In this document: in pieces, positions 49,333 to 61,222 of the stretch
Position numbering within the stretch: the stretch's first letter is position 1
Layout: every line of letters starts with the position of its first letter
NCBI RefSeq assembly: GCF_037975245.1
Contig: NC_092579.1
Location: 689,001 to 753,000 of the forward strand
DNA from: Apostichopus japonicus
Taxonomy: Eukaryota > Echinodermata > Holothuroidea > Aspidochirotida > Stichopodidae
Direction: 5' to 3'
DNA: 64,000 nt
Notes under the pieces: generated by a model
What the model was told of the DNA's origin: nothing
Databases searched by the model: none
Seen by the model: only the letters and a program-made list of their open reading frames with translations
Made by a program: the position numbers and the translations under genes

Positions 49333-50939
49333 GTGTAAAAGTAAGTTGGCCTGACGTTTCGATCCTAGCAGGATCTTCTTCAGAGGCTAAATGACAAGTT
49401 ACAGTAACAGAGGGGACAAAAACACGCACAGAATACAGACAGGTTAATGAGCACGGTGAACACAATGAGATGGATGAAAGGGGATTATAAGTAGAAAGCA
49501 ACAGGAGAAGAGGAGAGGAAGGAGATAAACTGTGGAGGGACAAAGAGAGGATTAAAGGCACAGGGTAAGGAATAAACTGGAGAGGGACAAAGACAGAAAG
49601 GTGTGAAGAAAAATGGAGGGGAAGAGAGCTGTAAGAGGAAGAGTGAAAGGGGGGGGGGGGGGGAAGGGAGAAAGGAGAGAAGGAGTAGGGAACAGAGGAA
49701 AGTTAGTCATGTCCTTCCTGAATGTTCAGCCCATGAGGTTGAATGGTACGAAGGCGTTGCATCCAGAGCCTCTCTCTGCTGATACGTACTAGGTCAGGAC
49801 GGCTACCTAAGGATTCAATCCCCTGTAGGGACATGTCGTTAATGGTATGGTTGGGAAGGTTAAAATGTTCTCCAACTGGGGTCTCAGTCTTCATGGTGTT
49901 GACTGTGGATCTGTGACCATAGAATCGCTTCTTGAGGGTGGTTTTGGTTTCGCCAACATACTGGATGCCGCAAACTCTACAAGAGATCAGATAGATGACA
50001 TTGGTGGTAGTGCAAGTGATGTGACCCTTAGTCTTGTGTGTGAGTTGCATGCTGTGGCTGGTGATGGAATTGGATTCAACAATGTGGTGGCTGCAGACGA
50101 TGCATCTCGAAGTACGATCACATTTGAAGGTACCATGCTGAATGGGTGTGGGGTTAGAAGTTAGAGGTGGAACAGCAGCACGTACAAGAAGGTCTCGTAG
50201 GTTGCGTGGTCGTCTGTAGGCGATGATGGGTTTTCGAGGGACGGCTCGTTGGAGTCTATCTGAAGTGAGGAGAATGTTGTGGTTGTTAGAGGTGATTTTC
50301 TGAAGGGGAGGAAGATTTGGGTGGAAAGTAACAACGAGGGGCAGCTTGTTGTCGCAATCTCGTCCCTTTTTGTCCTTCACTGCCAAAGTAGATGATCTGG
50401 AAAGGGAGCGGACTCTCTGAATGGCTTCACGCACCCTTCTGGCACTATGGCCCCTGGCAATAAGGTGTTTTTCCAAAGCATCTGTATGGCGAATGAAAGA
50501 GGAATTGTTAGAGCAAATGCGACGAAGACGAAGTGCTTGACTGTAGGCAATTCCAGACTTGCAGTGACGGGGATGGCAGCTTGAAGAATGGAGATACTGG
50601 TGTGTGTCTGTGGGCTTAGTGTATAAGTCTGTAGAGAGAGAATCGTGTTCCTTGCGAACAGTCACATCGAGAAAGTTAACCTGTTGGTGAGAGTAATCAG
50701 AGGTGAATTTGATGGTGCTGTGGAAAGAATTGATGTGATTGATGAAGGTGAGCAGGCTATCCTCATCACTGGTCCAAATGAAGAAGATGTCATCGATGTA
50801 GCGCCACCAGATAAGGGGACGACAGGGAGCCGTACTGAGCATGCGTTCTTCAAGGCTAGACATAAACAGGCATGCATAGGAAGGAGCCATCCTGGTTCCC
50901 ATGGCTGTCCCGTGTCTTTGAAGGTAATGCTTGTCCTGG
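49333..50939 (-). mobile_element. 5'-truncated Penelope-like element with 13-bp target duplication
   Basis: The insertion is bounded by identical TTCAAAATATCAT at 49320-49332 and 50940-50952. Reading the minus strand, it begins inside the RT coding region, runs through the GIY-YIG domain to the stop at 49703, then a pyrimidine-rich 3' UTR including a C run of about 14 (G on plus, 49650-49662), and ends with a hammerhead-like terminal motif and AGTAAGTTGGCC-type sequence shared with relics at 16.1 kb and 52.3 kb. Penelope elements are typically 5'-truncated and make variable duplications, in line with this. The right flank has a C run at about 50990-51002. Confidence 0.93.
49349..49387 (-). 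ncRNA. Hammerhead-ribozyme-like motif at PLE 3' end
   Basis: On the minus strand, in order: GCCT (stem I), CTGAAGA (fits the CUGANGA core), an extra A, GATCCT-GCT-AGGATC (stem II, 6 bp), GAAAC-GTC (GAAA box, minimal stem III and GUC cleavage triplet), and AGGC (stem I partner). Hammerheads with very short stem III are known in Penelope-like elements. The extra A before stem II departs from the canonical core, so activity is uncertain. Confidence 0.6.
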
Positions 50940-50941
50940 TT
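49703..50941 (-). CDS. Penelope-like RT (C-terminal part) plus GIY-YIG endonuclease
   Basis: About 412 codons without a stop. Numbering starts at a TTG codon (counted as residue 1) that lies in the target duplication, so this is not a native start. RT blocks: H11-GTAMGT with MAPSYA (motif B region), RYIDD at 48-52 (motif C, both Asp kept), FLDV at 91-94, and YTKPTDTHQYL at 108-118, typical of Penelope RTs, which are related to telomerase. A linker has C275, C281 and C284, a zinc-binding-like cluster before the endonuclease. The GIY-YIG domain covers about 315-410: VIYLI with Y318, YVGET at 329-333, R340, and E391 in the RERLW block, the expected catalytic set. The fingers and motif A are absent because of 5' truncation, so no active polymerase is expected. 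The coding region shows no frameshift, suggesting a recent insertion. Confidence 0.93.
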   Translation of the reverse strand, partial: NQDKHYLQRHGTAMGTRMAPSYACLFMSSLEERMLSTAPCRPLIWWRYIDDIFFIWTSDEDSLLTFINHINSFHSTIKFTSDYSHQQVNFLDVTVRKEHDSLSTDLYTKPTDTHQYLHSSSCHPRHCKSGIAYSQALRLRRICSNNSSFIRHTDALEKHLIARGHSARRVREAIQRVRSLSRSSTLAVKDKKGRDCDNKLPLVVTFHPNLPPLQKITSNNHNILLTSDRLQRAVPRKPIIAYRRPRNLRDLLVRAAVPPLTSNPTPIQHGTFKCDRTSRCIVCSHHIVESNSITSHSMQLTHKTKGHITCTTTNVIYLISCRVCGIQYVGETKTTLKKRFYGHRSTVNTMKTETPVGEHFNLPNHTINDMSLQGIESLGSRPDLVRISRERLWMQRLRTIQPHGLNIQEGHD

Positions 50942-51234
50942 CAAAATATCATATTTGTTTCTCCCATTCTTCCTTACTTATGACAGAGCCCCCCCCCCCC
51001 CCACACTTCTTAGGCCTGACTAATTTTATAGAAAATTTATAAAAAAATCAGTTCGGGTTATGGCGTGAGCCATAAAAGTACTACGAGTAATTACAACGTG
51101 CTATCATCTGAGGAATGGCTGCTGTGTAATTAAGGATCGTGTTCTCTCATGTTTCTGCTGATAAAGCAGGAGTAGTGTTAGGTTACTAGCCAACCGTTGA
51201 GTCTTAACCTGGTTCCGTCCTATGAGTATATAGC

Positions 51235-51930
51235 TTATGTAATAGCATAATCAAACATAACCAAACATTACCAAACATACCTTACATAACCAAGCACGAA
51301 CCATGCTACCGTCCTATGTGTATACAGCCTATATAATAACATAACCAAACATTAATCACAAACCTGGTACCGTCCTATGGGAACATAGCCTTTGTAATAA
51401 CATAACCAAACATTCAGCACAAACCTGGTACCGTCCTATGTGTTTATAGCCTATATAATAAAATAACCAAACTTTAATCACAAACCTGGTACCGTCCTAT
51501 GTGTTTATAGCCTATATAATAAAATAACCAAACATTCAGCACAAACCTGGTACCGTCCTATGAGTATATAGCCTATATAATAACATAACCAAACATTAAT
51601 CACAAGCCTCGTACCGTCCTATGGGAACATAGCCTTTGTAATAACATAACCAAACATTCAGCACAAACCTGGTACCGTCCTATGTGTTTATAGCCTATAT
51701 AATAAAATAACCAAACTTTAATCACAAACCTGGTACCGTCCTATGAGTATATAGCCTATATAATAAAATAACCAAACATTAATCACAAACCTCGTACCGT
51801 CCTATGGGAACATATAGCCTTTGTAATAACATAACCAAAAATTAAGCTCAAACCTGGTACCGTCCTATCGGTATATAGTCTTTGTAATAACATAACCAAC
51901 CATTAAGCACAAAACCTGTTACCTTCCTAT
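51235..51930. repeat. 61-bp minisatellite, about 11 units
   Basis: Units contain CCTGGTACCGTCCTATG, TATAGCCT, ATAATAAAATAACCAAAC and ATTAATCACAAA. The spacing of CCTGG is 61 bp (51363, 51424). Variants GTGTTTATAGCC, GAGTATATAGCC and GGGAACATAGCC come in a partly repeated order, suggesting block duplication. Confidence 0.93.
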
Positions 51931-52262
51931 GTATAGAATAATATTGAACAGAATATGACCTACCTAATTCTTATAAAAACCGACGTTAATTATACTCGGT
52001 GCCGTCGAGTAATCTGTATAACTGACATACCAGACTTCAGTGAAACATGAAACTACCAAGCCACACTCAAACAAGAAAAGCAGCTGTAATGTTATTTCAA
52101 ACGATATGATGTGTGCGCAATTATTGAAAAAATTATTTAATAATTTTAATATGCCTCGTAATTAGAAAAATCTGCCTTACATTTGTTTACACATAGCATG
52201 ATTGCCCCTCCCCAATGTCAATGTTCGATTAGGTTCTAAAACTCACTAGAATAATCAAAGCT
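51931..52262. other. Non-coding spacer
   Basis: A+T-rich sequence between the 61-bp minisatellite and the inverted Penelope relic. Nothing recognised. Confidence 0.5.
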
Positions 52263-52274
52263 AAATGCTATAAG

Positions 52275-52462
52275 AGAATGTCTCAAAGTAAGTGGGCCTG
52301 AAGTTTCGATCCTATCAGGATCTTCTTCAGGGCTGCAGGATCTTCTTCAGAGGCTAAAGAAGATCCTGTTAGGATCGAAACGTCAAGCCCACTTACTTGT
52401 ACACATTCTCTTACACGGGCTCTTTAGTGGATAAGCAGTTTCCTAACAGTTTTTTGTTGTTG
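52275..52462. mobile_element. Penelope-like termini in head-to-head inverted arrangement
   Basis: AGTAAGTGGGCCTGAAG and TTTCGATCCTATCAGGATC (minus-sense motif) are followed by an inverted copy reading GAAGATCCTGTTAGGATC and GAAACGTCAAGCCCACTTACT (split here), ending in ACATTCT, the inverse of AGAATGT at the left. Between them is a partial tandem copy, CAGGATCTTCTTCAG. To the right, GGGCTCTTTAGTGGATAAG matches the relic at 16.2 kb. The coding region is absent. In the right copy the CTGAAGA core is broken (AAAGA), so it is not an intact hammerhead. Confidence 0.82.
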
Positions 52463-52465
52463 TTG

Positions 52466-55400
52466 TTGCTATAAAACCAGTAATAACCATTGATATGCTC
52501 CATTATCATGACAATCAAAGTCTTGGTTAATGCGGTAACAATTAAATACTTCAATAGCGATAAGTTTGTTGAATTAGGGTTAGAAGAAGACCTTATATAT
52601 TACCGGTACATATACAAGAAAGTGAATAGAATTGGACAATATTAAAATTTGACTGCTTACGCAAGTCCAACTCCTTTAAAGTCAACCAAAACAAGACGAC
52701 GGCCATTTTATTTTAATTCTGTGATTGGATTTGCCTTATGGATTGATAGAAATATCGTAAAAATCACGAAACCAATAGTCATAATTGATGACATGACATG
52801 ATCTACGTAATTTCACGTGCAGCGTACTTAGTAGCCATCTTTCGCGAGAAATTAGTTTAAATCATTTCAAGAGATAGTCCCGTGGATGCAGTTGATTGTC
52901 AAATCAAAATCCTCATAAACTAACCACATCCTCTCAGCATGTGGCGAAGATTTGAATTTTTAAACTTTGGTCATGTTTTATGCATGCATCTTGCAACATG
53001 GTAATTGAGCTGTATATGTTTGTGGTTTCGCATCACAGATCACCTGCTGTTATCCATCCACCCTCTGAGTGAAACGAGGGCTTAGCCAGTTGAAAGATGA
53101 CTTAAAAGATGACACAAATAATGGTTGTTGACGGTTACGAAACTCTGACATTAGTCCACGTTGTACTTTTATAATACCGCTTTACAATTTTTGATAAATT
53201 TAATTTTAAACATCTGAGGGTCATAACTGAAAGTGGCTGGACTACCAAGTCTAACACACATACCTTTTTTGTCAGCTGCTCGGATGAAACACTAAACCCA
53301 GTAGGGAAACAAAGACCTTTATGAGCTCAAATAACATGTTTTCAATGTATCACAAACATGTCAAGAGCATTTTGGTGTTGAATGCCGTTCACTGATGTTC
53401 ATATTGAGAAAATGTTTTAGTTGAATTATTACGATGAGATTAATAGAACAATGGAATAACGTTAGCATTTTTACCCTGCACTGAGGGGCCGATGTCGCCA
53501 TCAATTTACCTTAAACGGAACGTTCCAGAGGTTTAAAATATGTTAAAGTTGAATATCTTGAACACAAGAAAGGCTAACTGAACAATATGAGCAGTTTTTT
53601 ATGAACTATTAAACATCAAGATTAAAATTCTGTCGTAGTTCATCCTTAAATAAAGGTTACATTTAATCAACGATATCTCTAGTTACTCGAAGATATTGAG
53701 TCTAAGCAATGATTAATATGTTTCTCTTCAGTTTAAGAGCTAGAGTCTGCTACCGGAAGATCTCTTAATTCACGATCAGCCATTAGGTGCATCCGTATAT
53801 AGGCTGTGTGTCCGTGTGTGTTATGGGCGTGGACGAACTGACGTCTTTGGTACTCTTCTCTTGGGGTTTCATGGAGTTTATTAGGTTGTTTTTGTGATGC
53901 TTTTCATTTCATATTTATTTGTGCAAATCAATATGTGTTGATGTGATTTGTATGTTACACTAATTCATTAGATACTGGCGTGCTTCTTATGTGATTAAGA
54001 TTTGATTTATTCCAACTAAATTAATCGAGAAAATTCACTTCTAATGTAATTTTACTAATGAAATCATGTTAACCAATTTGACAGAGATTAGAGATTATTA
54101 GATGTTATTTCTCAACCTTCATCTTTGAAATTGGATCATTCCTTCCCACAATTCCGGTGAAGTTCCTCCCTTAGCAACAGACTGCCTCAAGTAAAGAGCA
54201 GACTACATTTATACTATCCCTCTAAGAGTCTTAAAGAACTCGGCTCGCCACTTATTAATCCCTTTGCAAGATGATAAATCACACCTCTCCTCAAATCTAG
54301 AACACCGTACTGCATAAATTGCATTCGACTTAAGTACTTTGGGCGACCTACTTTATCTACTCCCGACTTTTTGACCCGAAAATCTCTTCAAAATATTAAA
54401 ACAAGAAAAGAAGTGAAGGAGTGTTGGATGGGTACCCGTGTATGCGTAGCTTCATAGTTACCATAGCAATCCATCTTATACGAGGCAGGGTAATCCAACT
54501 AATTGCGCCTATGTTTCAGACTTGCCCTACCAAAATGAGACCTTTTACAGATTTCTAAATTTCCAAACGGTTCAATTTTGATGTGGCATGGATTTACTCG
54601 TGCTGGTATGAGCTACCTGGGCTTTAAAGGGTTTTAAGTACAGAAAAGAGATCAACCGGTTGATTAAAGAAAGTTGATATTACGTTATTAATGTGAGAGA
54701 GACTTGCCTATAGTCATAAAATGAAAACAATATATCCTGTCGGGGAGAATCGAGATCTGTTCCGTGCCTTGATATGGTAATCAAGTCTGGACTCGACAGA
54801 AGTTTGCGGAAAGTGAAATATTAGTCTCTATTCGGAGAGAGACTTGTTTACAAAATGTAAGTGAAATTTCACATTTCATATCATCGTGCATGTTACACTT
54901 ACACGTCAGCATATCAAGTCATGTATGTACAAGCATGCTTGTGATACTAATGAAGCACAATGATTGGGGGTGTACATCACATATATGTCTAAAACTAATG
55001 GTAGAGATGCATATACCACCCATGAGACTGTATTCGTCTTTCCCAATAAAAATGAATAACAAGTTTATATTCAACTGAACAAATACCACAGCATACTGAT
55101 TTGATCATTGGCATGACAACGTACATATTTAATTTTCTATTTTTATGAAACGTTTGGTTCTCCTCTCAACCTTAAATACTTCACGTTCGTCTTCAGTACG
55201 TGAGTGAACGAACTACACAAAATGCATCGCAAGTTTATCATGAGATGACCATCACAAACCGCCTATAGGCATATATTACTCCCATGGTAGATGCTTAACA
55301 AAGTTGACGTTGTGGGATATCAACTCAACATTACAATTTTGGCGTAAAAATATGACATTTGTGCAATGGCATCATTGAGAAAATGTCAGCTCCCTGGAGT

Positions 55401-56040
55401 AAATTGGGATAATAAAGTTAATCCCACGATGGTTGCGAAATAAGTTTTATTACACATATATCGTACAGCGCTAGAATAAAGTGAATGCTTTACCCTTCAG
55501 GAAGAAAAAACGAAATTTATCATCAAACCCAAGTAAAAATAAAATCAAGGGAAGCATTATGGTAAGTCACTTTAACTTGTCATGTTATAAAATGTTTGAA
55601 ATGACATAAACTCTACAAGTCTCTTTATATTTTTTTTGGCCTTTTTTTTTTTATATCTTCACATGAAATTTAAAACCAGAAATTGCAGTTGTCGCGATTG
55701 CTCGGGATGACTTGATAGCTTTTTGTTTCTCTCATGGGAGGGGCATTCAAAATTAAGACGGAAAGATTTACAATTTTGAGACTTCTTGACGCAAAACTCT
55801 TTTTACTCCCGGAAAGACTGAAGATAATAAAACAAGAAGAATAGGTTTTGATTATTTCTCCTGCGTCACTATTACTAGGAGGTAATGGTTCCATCTAAAT
55901 TGTTATGATATATTCTTGGTTTTATAGATATATTACAGTTTATACCAAACGTTGCGTACATTCCAATGTACATGTTACGTCTTGGAAGTAGTAAGACTAC
56001 CTCAACTTCCAACTGGTCAAGAGCCACTGTAGCAATGGTT
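52466..56040. other. Non-coding, no recognised gene
   Basis: 3.6 kb of A+T-rich sequence with homopolymer patches (near 55630). Frames at 54890-55078 and 55670-55894 have no recognisable domain. Confidence 0.5.
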
Positions 56041-56057
56041 GACTAACATCCAATATA

Positions 56058-57449
56058 TAGGCTCATCTACACACTAAATATACAAATACTCTTCTATGGA
56101 GATCAGTTTCAGCTACGGGCTCATCTACATAATAAATAGACAAATGCTCTTCTATGGAGATCAGTTTCAGCTACGGGCTCATCTACATAATAAATAGACA
56201 AATGCTCTTCTATGGAGATCAGTTTCAGCTACGGGCTCATCTACATAATAAATAGACAAATGCTCTTCTATGGAGATCAGTTTTAGCTACGGGCTCATCT
56301 ACATAATGAATAGACAAATACTCTTCTATGGAGATCAGTTTTAGCTACGGGCTCATCTACATAATAAATAGACAAATGCTCTTCTATGGAGATTAGTTTC
56401 AGCTACGGGCTCATCTACATAATAAATAGACAAATGCTCTTCTATGGAGATCAGTTTTAGCTACGGGCTCATCTACATAATAAATAGACAAATACTCTTC
56501 TATGGAGATCAGTTTCAGCTACGGGATCATCTACGTAATAAATAGACAAATGCTCTTCTATGGAGATCAGTTTCAGCTACGGGCTCATCTACATACTAAA
56601 TAGACAAATGCTCTTCTATGGAGATCAGTTTTAGCTACGGGCTCATCTACGTAATAAATAGACAAATGCTCTTCTATGGAGATCAGTTTCAGCTACGGGC
56701 TCATCTACATACTAAATAGACAAATGCTCTTCTATGGAGATCAGTTTCAGCTACGGGCTCATCTACGTAATAAATAGACAAATGCTCTTCTATGGAGATC
56801 AGTTTAACTACGGGCTCATCTACATAATAAATATACAAATACTCTTCTATGGAGATCAGTTTCAGCTACGGGCTCATCTACATAATAATTAGAACAAACA
56901 CTCATCTATGGAGATCAGTTTCAGCTACGGGCTCATCTACATAATAAATGGACAAATACCCTTCTATTGAGATCAGTTTCTGCTACGGGCTCATCTACAT
57001 ACTAAATATACAAATGCTCCTCTATGGAGATCAGGTTTAGCTACGGGCTCATCTACATAAAAATATTCAAATACTCTTCTATGGAGATCAGTTTCAGCTA
57101 CGGGCTCATCTACATAATAATTAGAACAAACACTCATCTATGGAGATCAGTTTCAGCTACGGGCTCATCTAGATAATAAATGGACAAATACCCTTCTATT
57201 GAGATCAGTTTCTGCTACGGGCTCATCTACATACTAAATATACAAGTGCTCCTCTATGGAGATCAGGTTTAGCTACGGGCTCATCTACATAAAAATATTC
57301 AAATACTCTTCTATGGAGATCAGTTTTAGACACGGGCTCATCTACATAATAAATATACAAATACTCTTCTATGGAGATCAGTTTCAGCTACGGGCTCATC
57401 TACATAACAAATAGACAAATGCTCTTCTATGGAGATCAGTTTCTGTTAC
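56058..57449. repeat. 58-bp minisatellite, about 24 units
   Basis: Units contain GGGCTCATCTACATAATAAA, TAGACAAATGCTCTTC, TATGGAGATCAG and TTTCAGCTACG. Units from about 56880 to 57310 are more diverged and come as a duplicated block of about 230 bp: the ATTAGAACAAACACTCATC variant at 56886 and again at 57120, each followed by the same series of variants. Confidence 0.95.
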
Positions 57450-57631
57450 GTTTAAATTACATTCTGATGAGTTTTTCGTTATCCATTGTTCCTTTTACTT
57501 AGCTGTACTCTGCGTATTCTACTTTGCCCTTTGAATTTGAAGCTCTTACGAAATTATCAAATCGATCAGTTGCACTTCTTTAAAAGTAAACATTTTAGCA
57601 ATCAACAATGAATGAAGAAGTGAAGTTTGAA
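57450..57631. other. Short spacer between two arrays
   Basis: About 180 bp of non-repetitive sequence separating the 58-bp and 41-bp arrays; nothing recognised. Confidence 0.6.
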
Positions 57632-60416
57632 GTGACACCCGTAACCGACAATCCCTACCCACCATGGTATTGTAACTCCCCGTAACCGCCAATCCTTGCC
57701 CACCATGGTATAGGGACATCCCGTAACCAACAATCCCTACCCACAATGGTATAGTGACACCCGTAACCGACAATCCCTACCCACCATGGTATTGTTACTC
57801 CCCGTAACCGCCAATCCTTGCCCACCATGGTATAGTGACACCCGTAACCAACAATCCCTACCCACCATGGTATTGTAACTCCCCGTAACCGCCAATCCTT
57901 GCCCACCATGGTACAGTGACTCCCCGTAACCGACAATCCCTACCCACCATGATATTGACACCCCGTAACCGTCAATCCCTACCCACCATGGTACAGTGAC
58001 TCCCCGTAACCGTCAATCCCTACCCACCATGGTACAGTGACTCCCCGTAACCGTCAATCCCTACCCACCATGGTACAGTGACTCCCCGCAACAGTCAATC
58101 CCTACCCACCATGGTACAGTGACTCCCCGTAACCGTCAATCCCTACCCACCATGGTACAGTGACTCCCCGCAACCATCAATCCCTACCCACCATGGTACA
58201 GTGACTCCCCGTAACCGTCAATCCCTACCCACCATGGTACAGTGACTCCCCGTAACCGACAATCCCTACCCACCATGATATTGACACCCCGTAACCGTCA
58301 ATCCCTACCCACCATGGTACAGTGACTCCCCGTAACCGTCAATCCCTACCCACCATGGTACAGTGACTCCCCGCAACCGTCAATCCCTACCCACCATGGT
58401 ACAGTGACTCCCCGTAACCGTCAATCCCTACCCACCATGGTACAGTGACTCCCCGCAACCATCAATCCCTACCCACCATGGTACAGTGACTCCCCGTAAC
58501 CGTCAAGCCCTACCAAACATGGTGCAGTGACACCCCGTAACCGACAATCCCTACCCTCCATGGTATAGTGACACCCCGTAACCATCAATCCCTACCCACC
58601 ATGGTACAGCGACTCCCCGTAACCGTCAATCCCTACCAAACATGGTATAGTGACACCCCGTAACCGACAATCCCTACCCTCCATGGTATAGTGACACCCC
58701 GTAACCATCAATCCCTACCCACCATGGTATAGTAACTCCCCGTAACCGCCAGGCCCTACCCACCATGGTATAGTGACACCCCGTAGCCGACAATCTATAC
58801 CCACCATGGTTAGTGACTCCCCGTAACCGTCAATCCCTACCCACCATGGTACAGTGACTCCCTGTAACCGTCAATCCCTACCCACCATGGTACAGTGACT
58901 CCCCGTAACCGACAATCCCTACCCACCATGGTATAGTGACACCCGTAACCAACAATCCCTACCCACCATGGTATTGTAACTCCCCGTAACCGCCAATCCT
59001 TGCCCACCATGGTACAGTGACTCCCCGTAACCGACAATCCCTACCCACCATGATATTGACACCCCGTAACCGTCAATCCCTACCCACCATGGTACAGTGA
59101 CTCCCCGTAACCGTCAATCCCTACCCACCATGGTACAGTGACTCCCCGCAACCGTCAATCCCTACCCACCATGGTACAGTGACTCCCCGTAACCGTCAAT
59201 CCCTACCCACCATGGTACAGTGACTCCCCGCAACAGTCAATCCCTACCCACCATGGTACAGTGACTCCCCGTAACCGTCAATCCCTACCCACCATGGTAC
59301 AGTGACTCCCCGCAACCATCAATCCCTACCCACCATGGTACAGTGACTCCCCGTAACCGTCAATCCCTACCCACCATGGTACAGTGACTCCCCGTAACCG
59401 ACAATCCCTACCCACCATGATATTGACACCCCGTAACCGTCAATCCCTACCCACCATGGTACAGTGACTCCCCGTAACCGTCAATCCCTACCCACCATGG
59501 TACAGTGACTCCCCGCAACCGTCAATCCCTACCCACCATGGTACAGTGACTCCCCGTAACCGTCAATCCCTACCCACCATGGTACAGTGACTCCCCGCAA
59601 CCATCAATCCCTACCCACCATGGTACAGTGACTCCCCGTAACCGTCAAGCCCTACCAAACATGGTGCAGTGACACCCCGTAACCGTCAATCCCTACCCAC
59701 CATGGTACAGTGACTCCCCGTAACCGACAATCCCTACCCACCATGATATTGACACCCCGTAACCGTCAATCCCTACCCACCATGGTACAGTGACTCCCCG
59801 CAACCGTCAATCCCTACCCACCATGGTACAGTGACTCCCCGCAACCGTCAATCCCTACCCACCATGGTACAGTGACTCCCCGCAACCATCAATCCCTACC
59901 CACCATGGTACAGTGACTCCCCGTAACCGTCAAGCCCTACCAAACATGGTGCAGTGACACCCCGTAACCGACAATCCCTACCCTCCATGGTATAGTGACA
60001 CCCCGTAACCATCAATCCCTACCCACCATGGTACAGCGACTCCCCGTAACCGTCAATCCCTACCAAACATGGTATAGTGACTCCCCGTAACCGACAATCC
60101 CTACCCTCCATGGTATAGTGACACCCCGTAACCATCAATCCCTACCCACCATGGTATAGTAACTCCCCGTAACCGCCAGGCCCTACCCACCATGGTATAG
60201 TGACACCCCGTAGCCGACAATCTATACCCACCATGGTTAGTGACTCCCCGTAACCGTCAATCCCTACCCACCATGGTACAGTGACTCCCTGTAACCGTCA
60301 ATCCCTACCCACCATGGTACAGTGACTCCCCGTAACCGACAATCCCTACCCACCATGGTATAGTGACTCCCCGTAACCAACAATCCCTACCCACCATGGT
60401 TAGTGACACCACGTAA
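57632..60416. repeat. 41-bp minisatellite, about 68 units, with block duplications
   Basis: Unit: CCCCGTAACCGTCAATCC, CTACCCACCATGGTA, CAGTGACT. Marker variants recur in the same order: CATGATATTG at 57948, 58273, 59049, 59416 and 59742; GTAGCCGACAATCTATAC at 58783 and 60210; and GTCAAGCCCTACCAAACATG near 58502, 59644 and 59928. This shows duplications of about 1.1 kb and 0.3 kb inside the array. Several minus-strand frames of 66-93 codons across it are repeat-driven. Confidence 0.96.
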
Positions 60417-61222
60417 CTAGCTAAGAGATGTAGCAGTGCGGAGACACGTGATCATAATTCATAGTACAGGCATATAGACAAGGAGTTTTATATGAAAGTA
60501 AAATACGTACTAGTGAAACTAGAGAAGATGCTTGCCCTACGATAGGCGGAACCTTAGAAACTTTCCATGCGTTAGTTATTGGAGCCATACGTGATGTGTA
60601 AAGAGTAATAAAACATGGTACATTTCCATGCTATATAGAAAAGACCAAGTCGCCGTGTGTAGTGAAATGGATTATTAGCCTCTGTAGGTTATGATATCAC
60701 TCCTGGGGGCAACTACTACTACCAAATGATGAAATGCGCACATAAATGCGCATTTAACCGCCTCATTGATCACATAGTATGATATTTCGGAACACTTTAA
60801 GTTATTTGATCAAGCAAAGATAATAGTATGAAAATGTCAAGCGATGCATATGGCCTCCGGCTGGCAAGAACATTTACACTTAGTGATTTAACTCCTACCT
60901 ATACACAAGATGTCGTATCTACGTTATATCAACAGAAGAAGAAAGAAGTTGGCGATATTCCGTGACTTGATGGTACATTATTACGTGCTCCCGATGAAGT
61001 TAAATAGACAACACGTGACACACCCCGAAGCTAACTTGACAAGTTTTACAAGTCTTCTGGATATTTGATATCATCTTTCCATATATTTACAAGAAAACTG
61101 ACATATCACCAACAATTTGTAATACAGCGGCCTAGAAAGTTATCGACCTTGTAACTTGTGATTTCACCTACAAGCTATACTAAACTAATAATTCGGTAAA
61201 TCGGAATAGTGTAGTAAACACG
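60417..61222. other. Non-coding spacer
   Basis: About 800 bp of ordinary sequence between the 41-bp and 66-bp arrays. No frame, RNA or element was recognised. Confidence 0.55.

Noticed and set aside
49847-50983. Plus-strand frames of 105 and 112 codons
   Set aside because: They are antisense shadows of the Penelope-like RT/GIY-YIG coding region.
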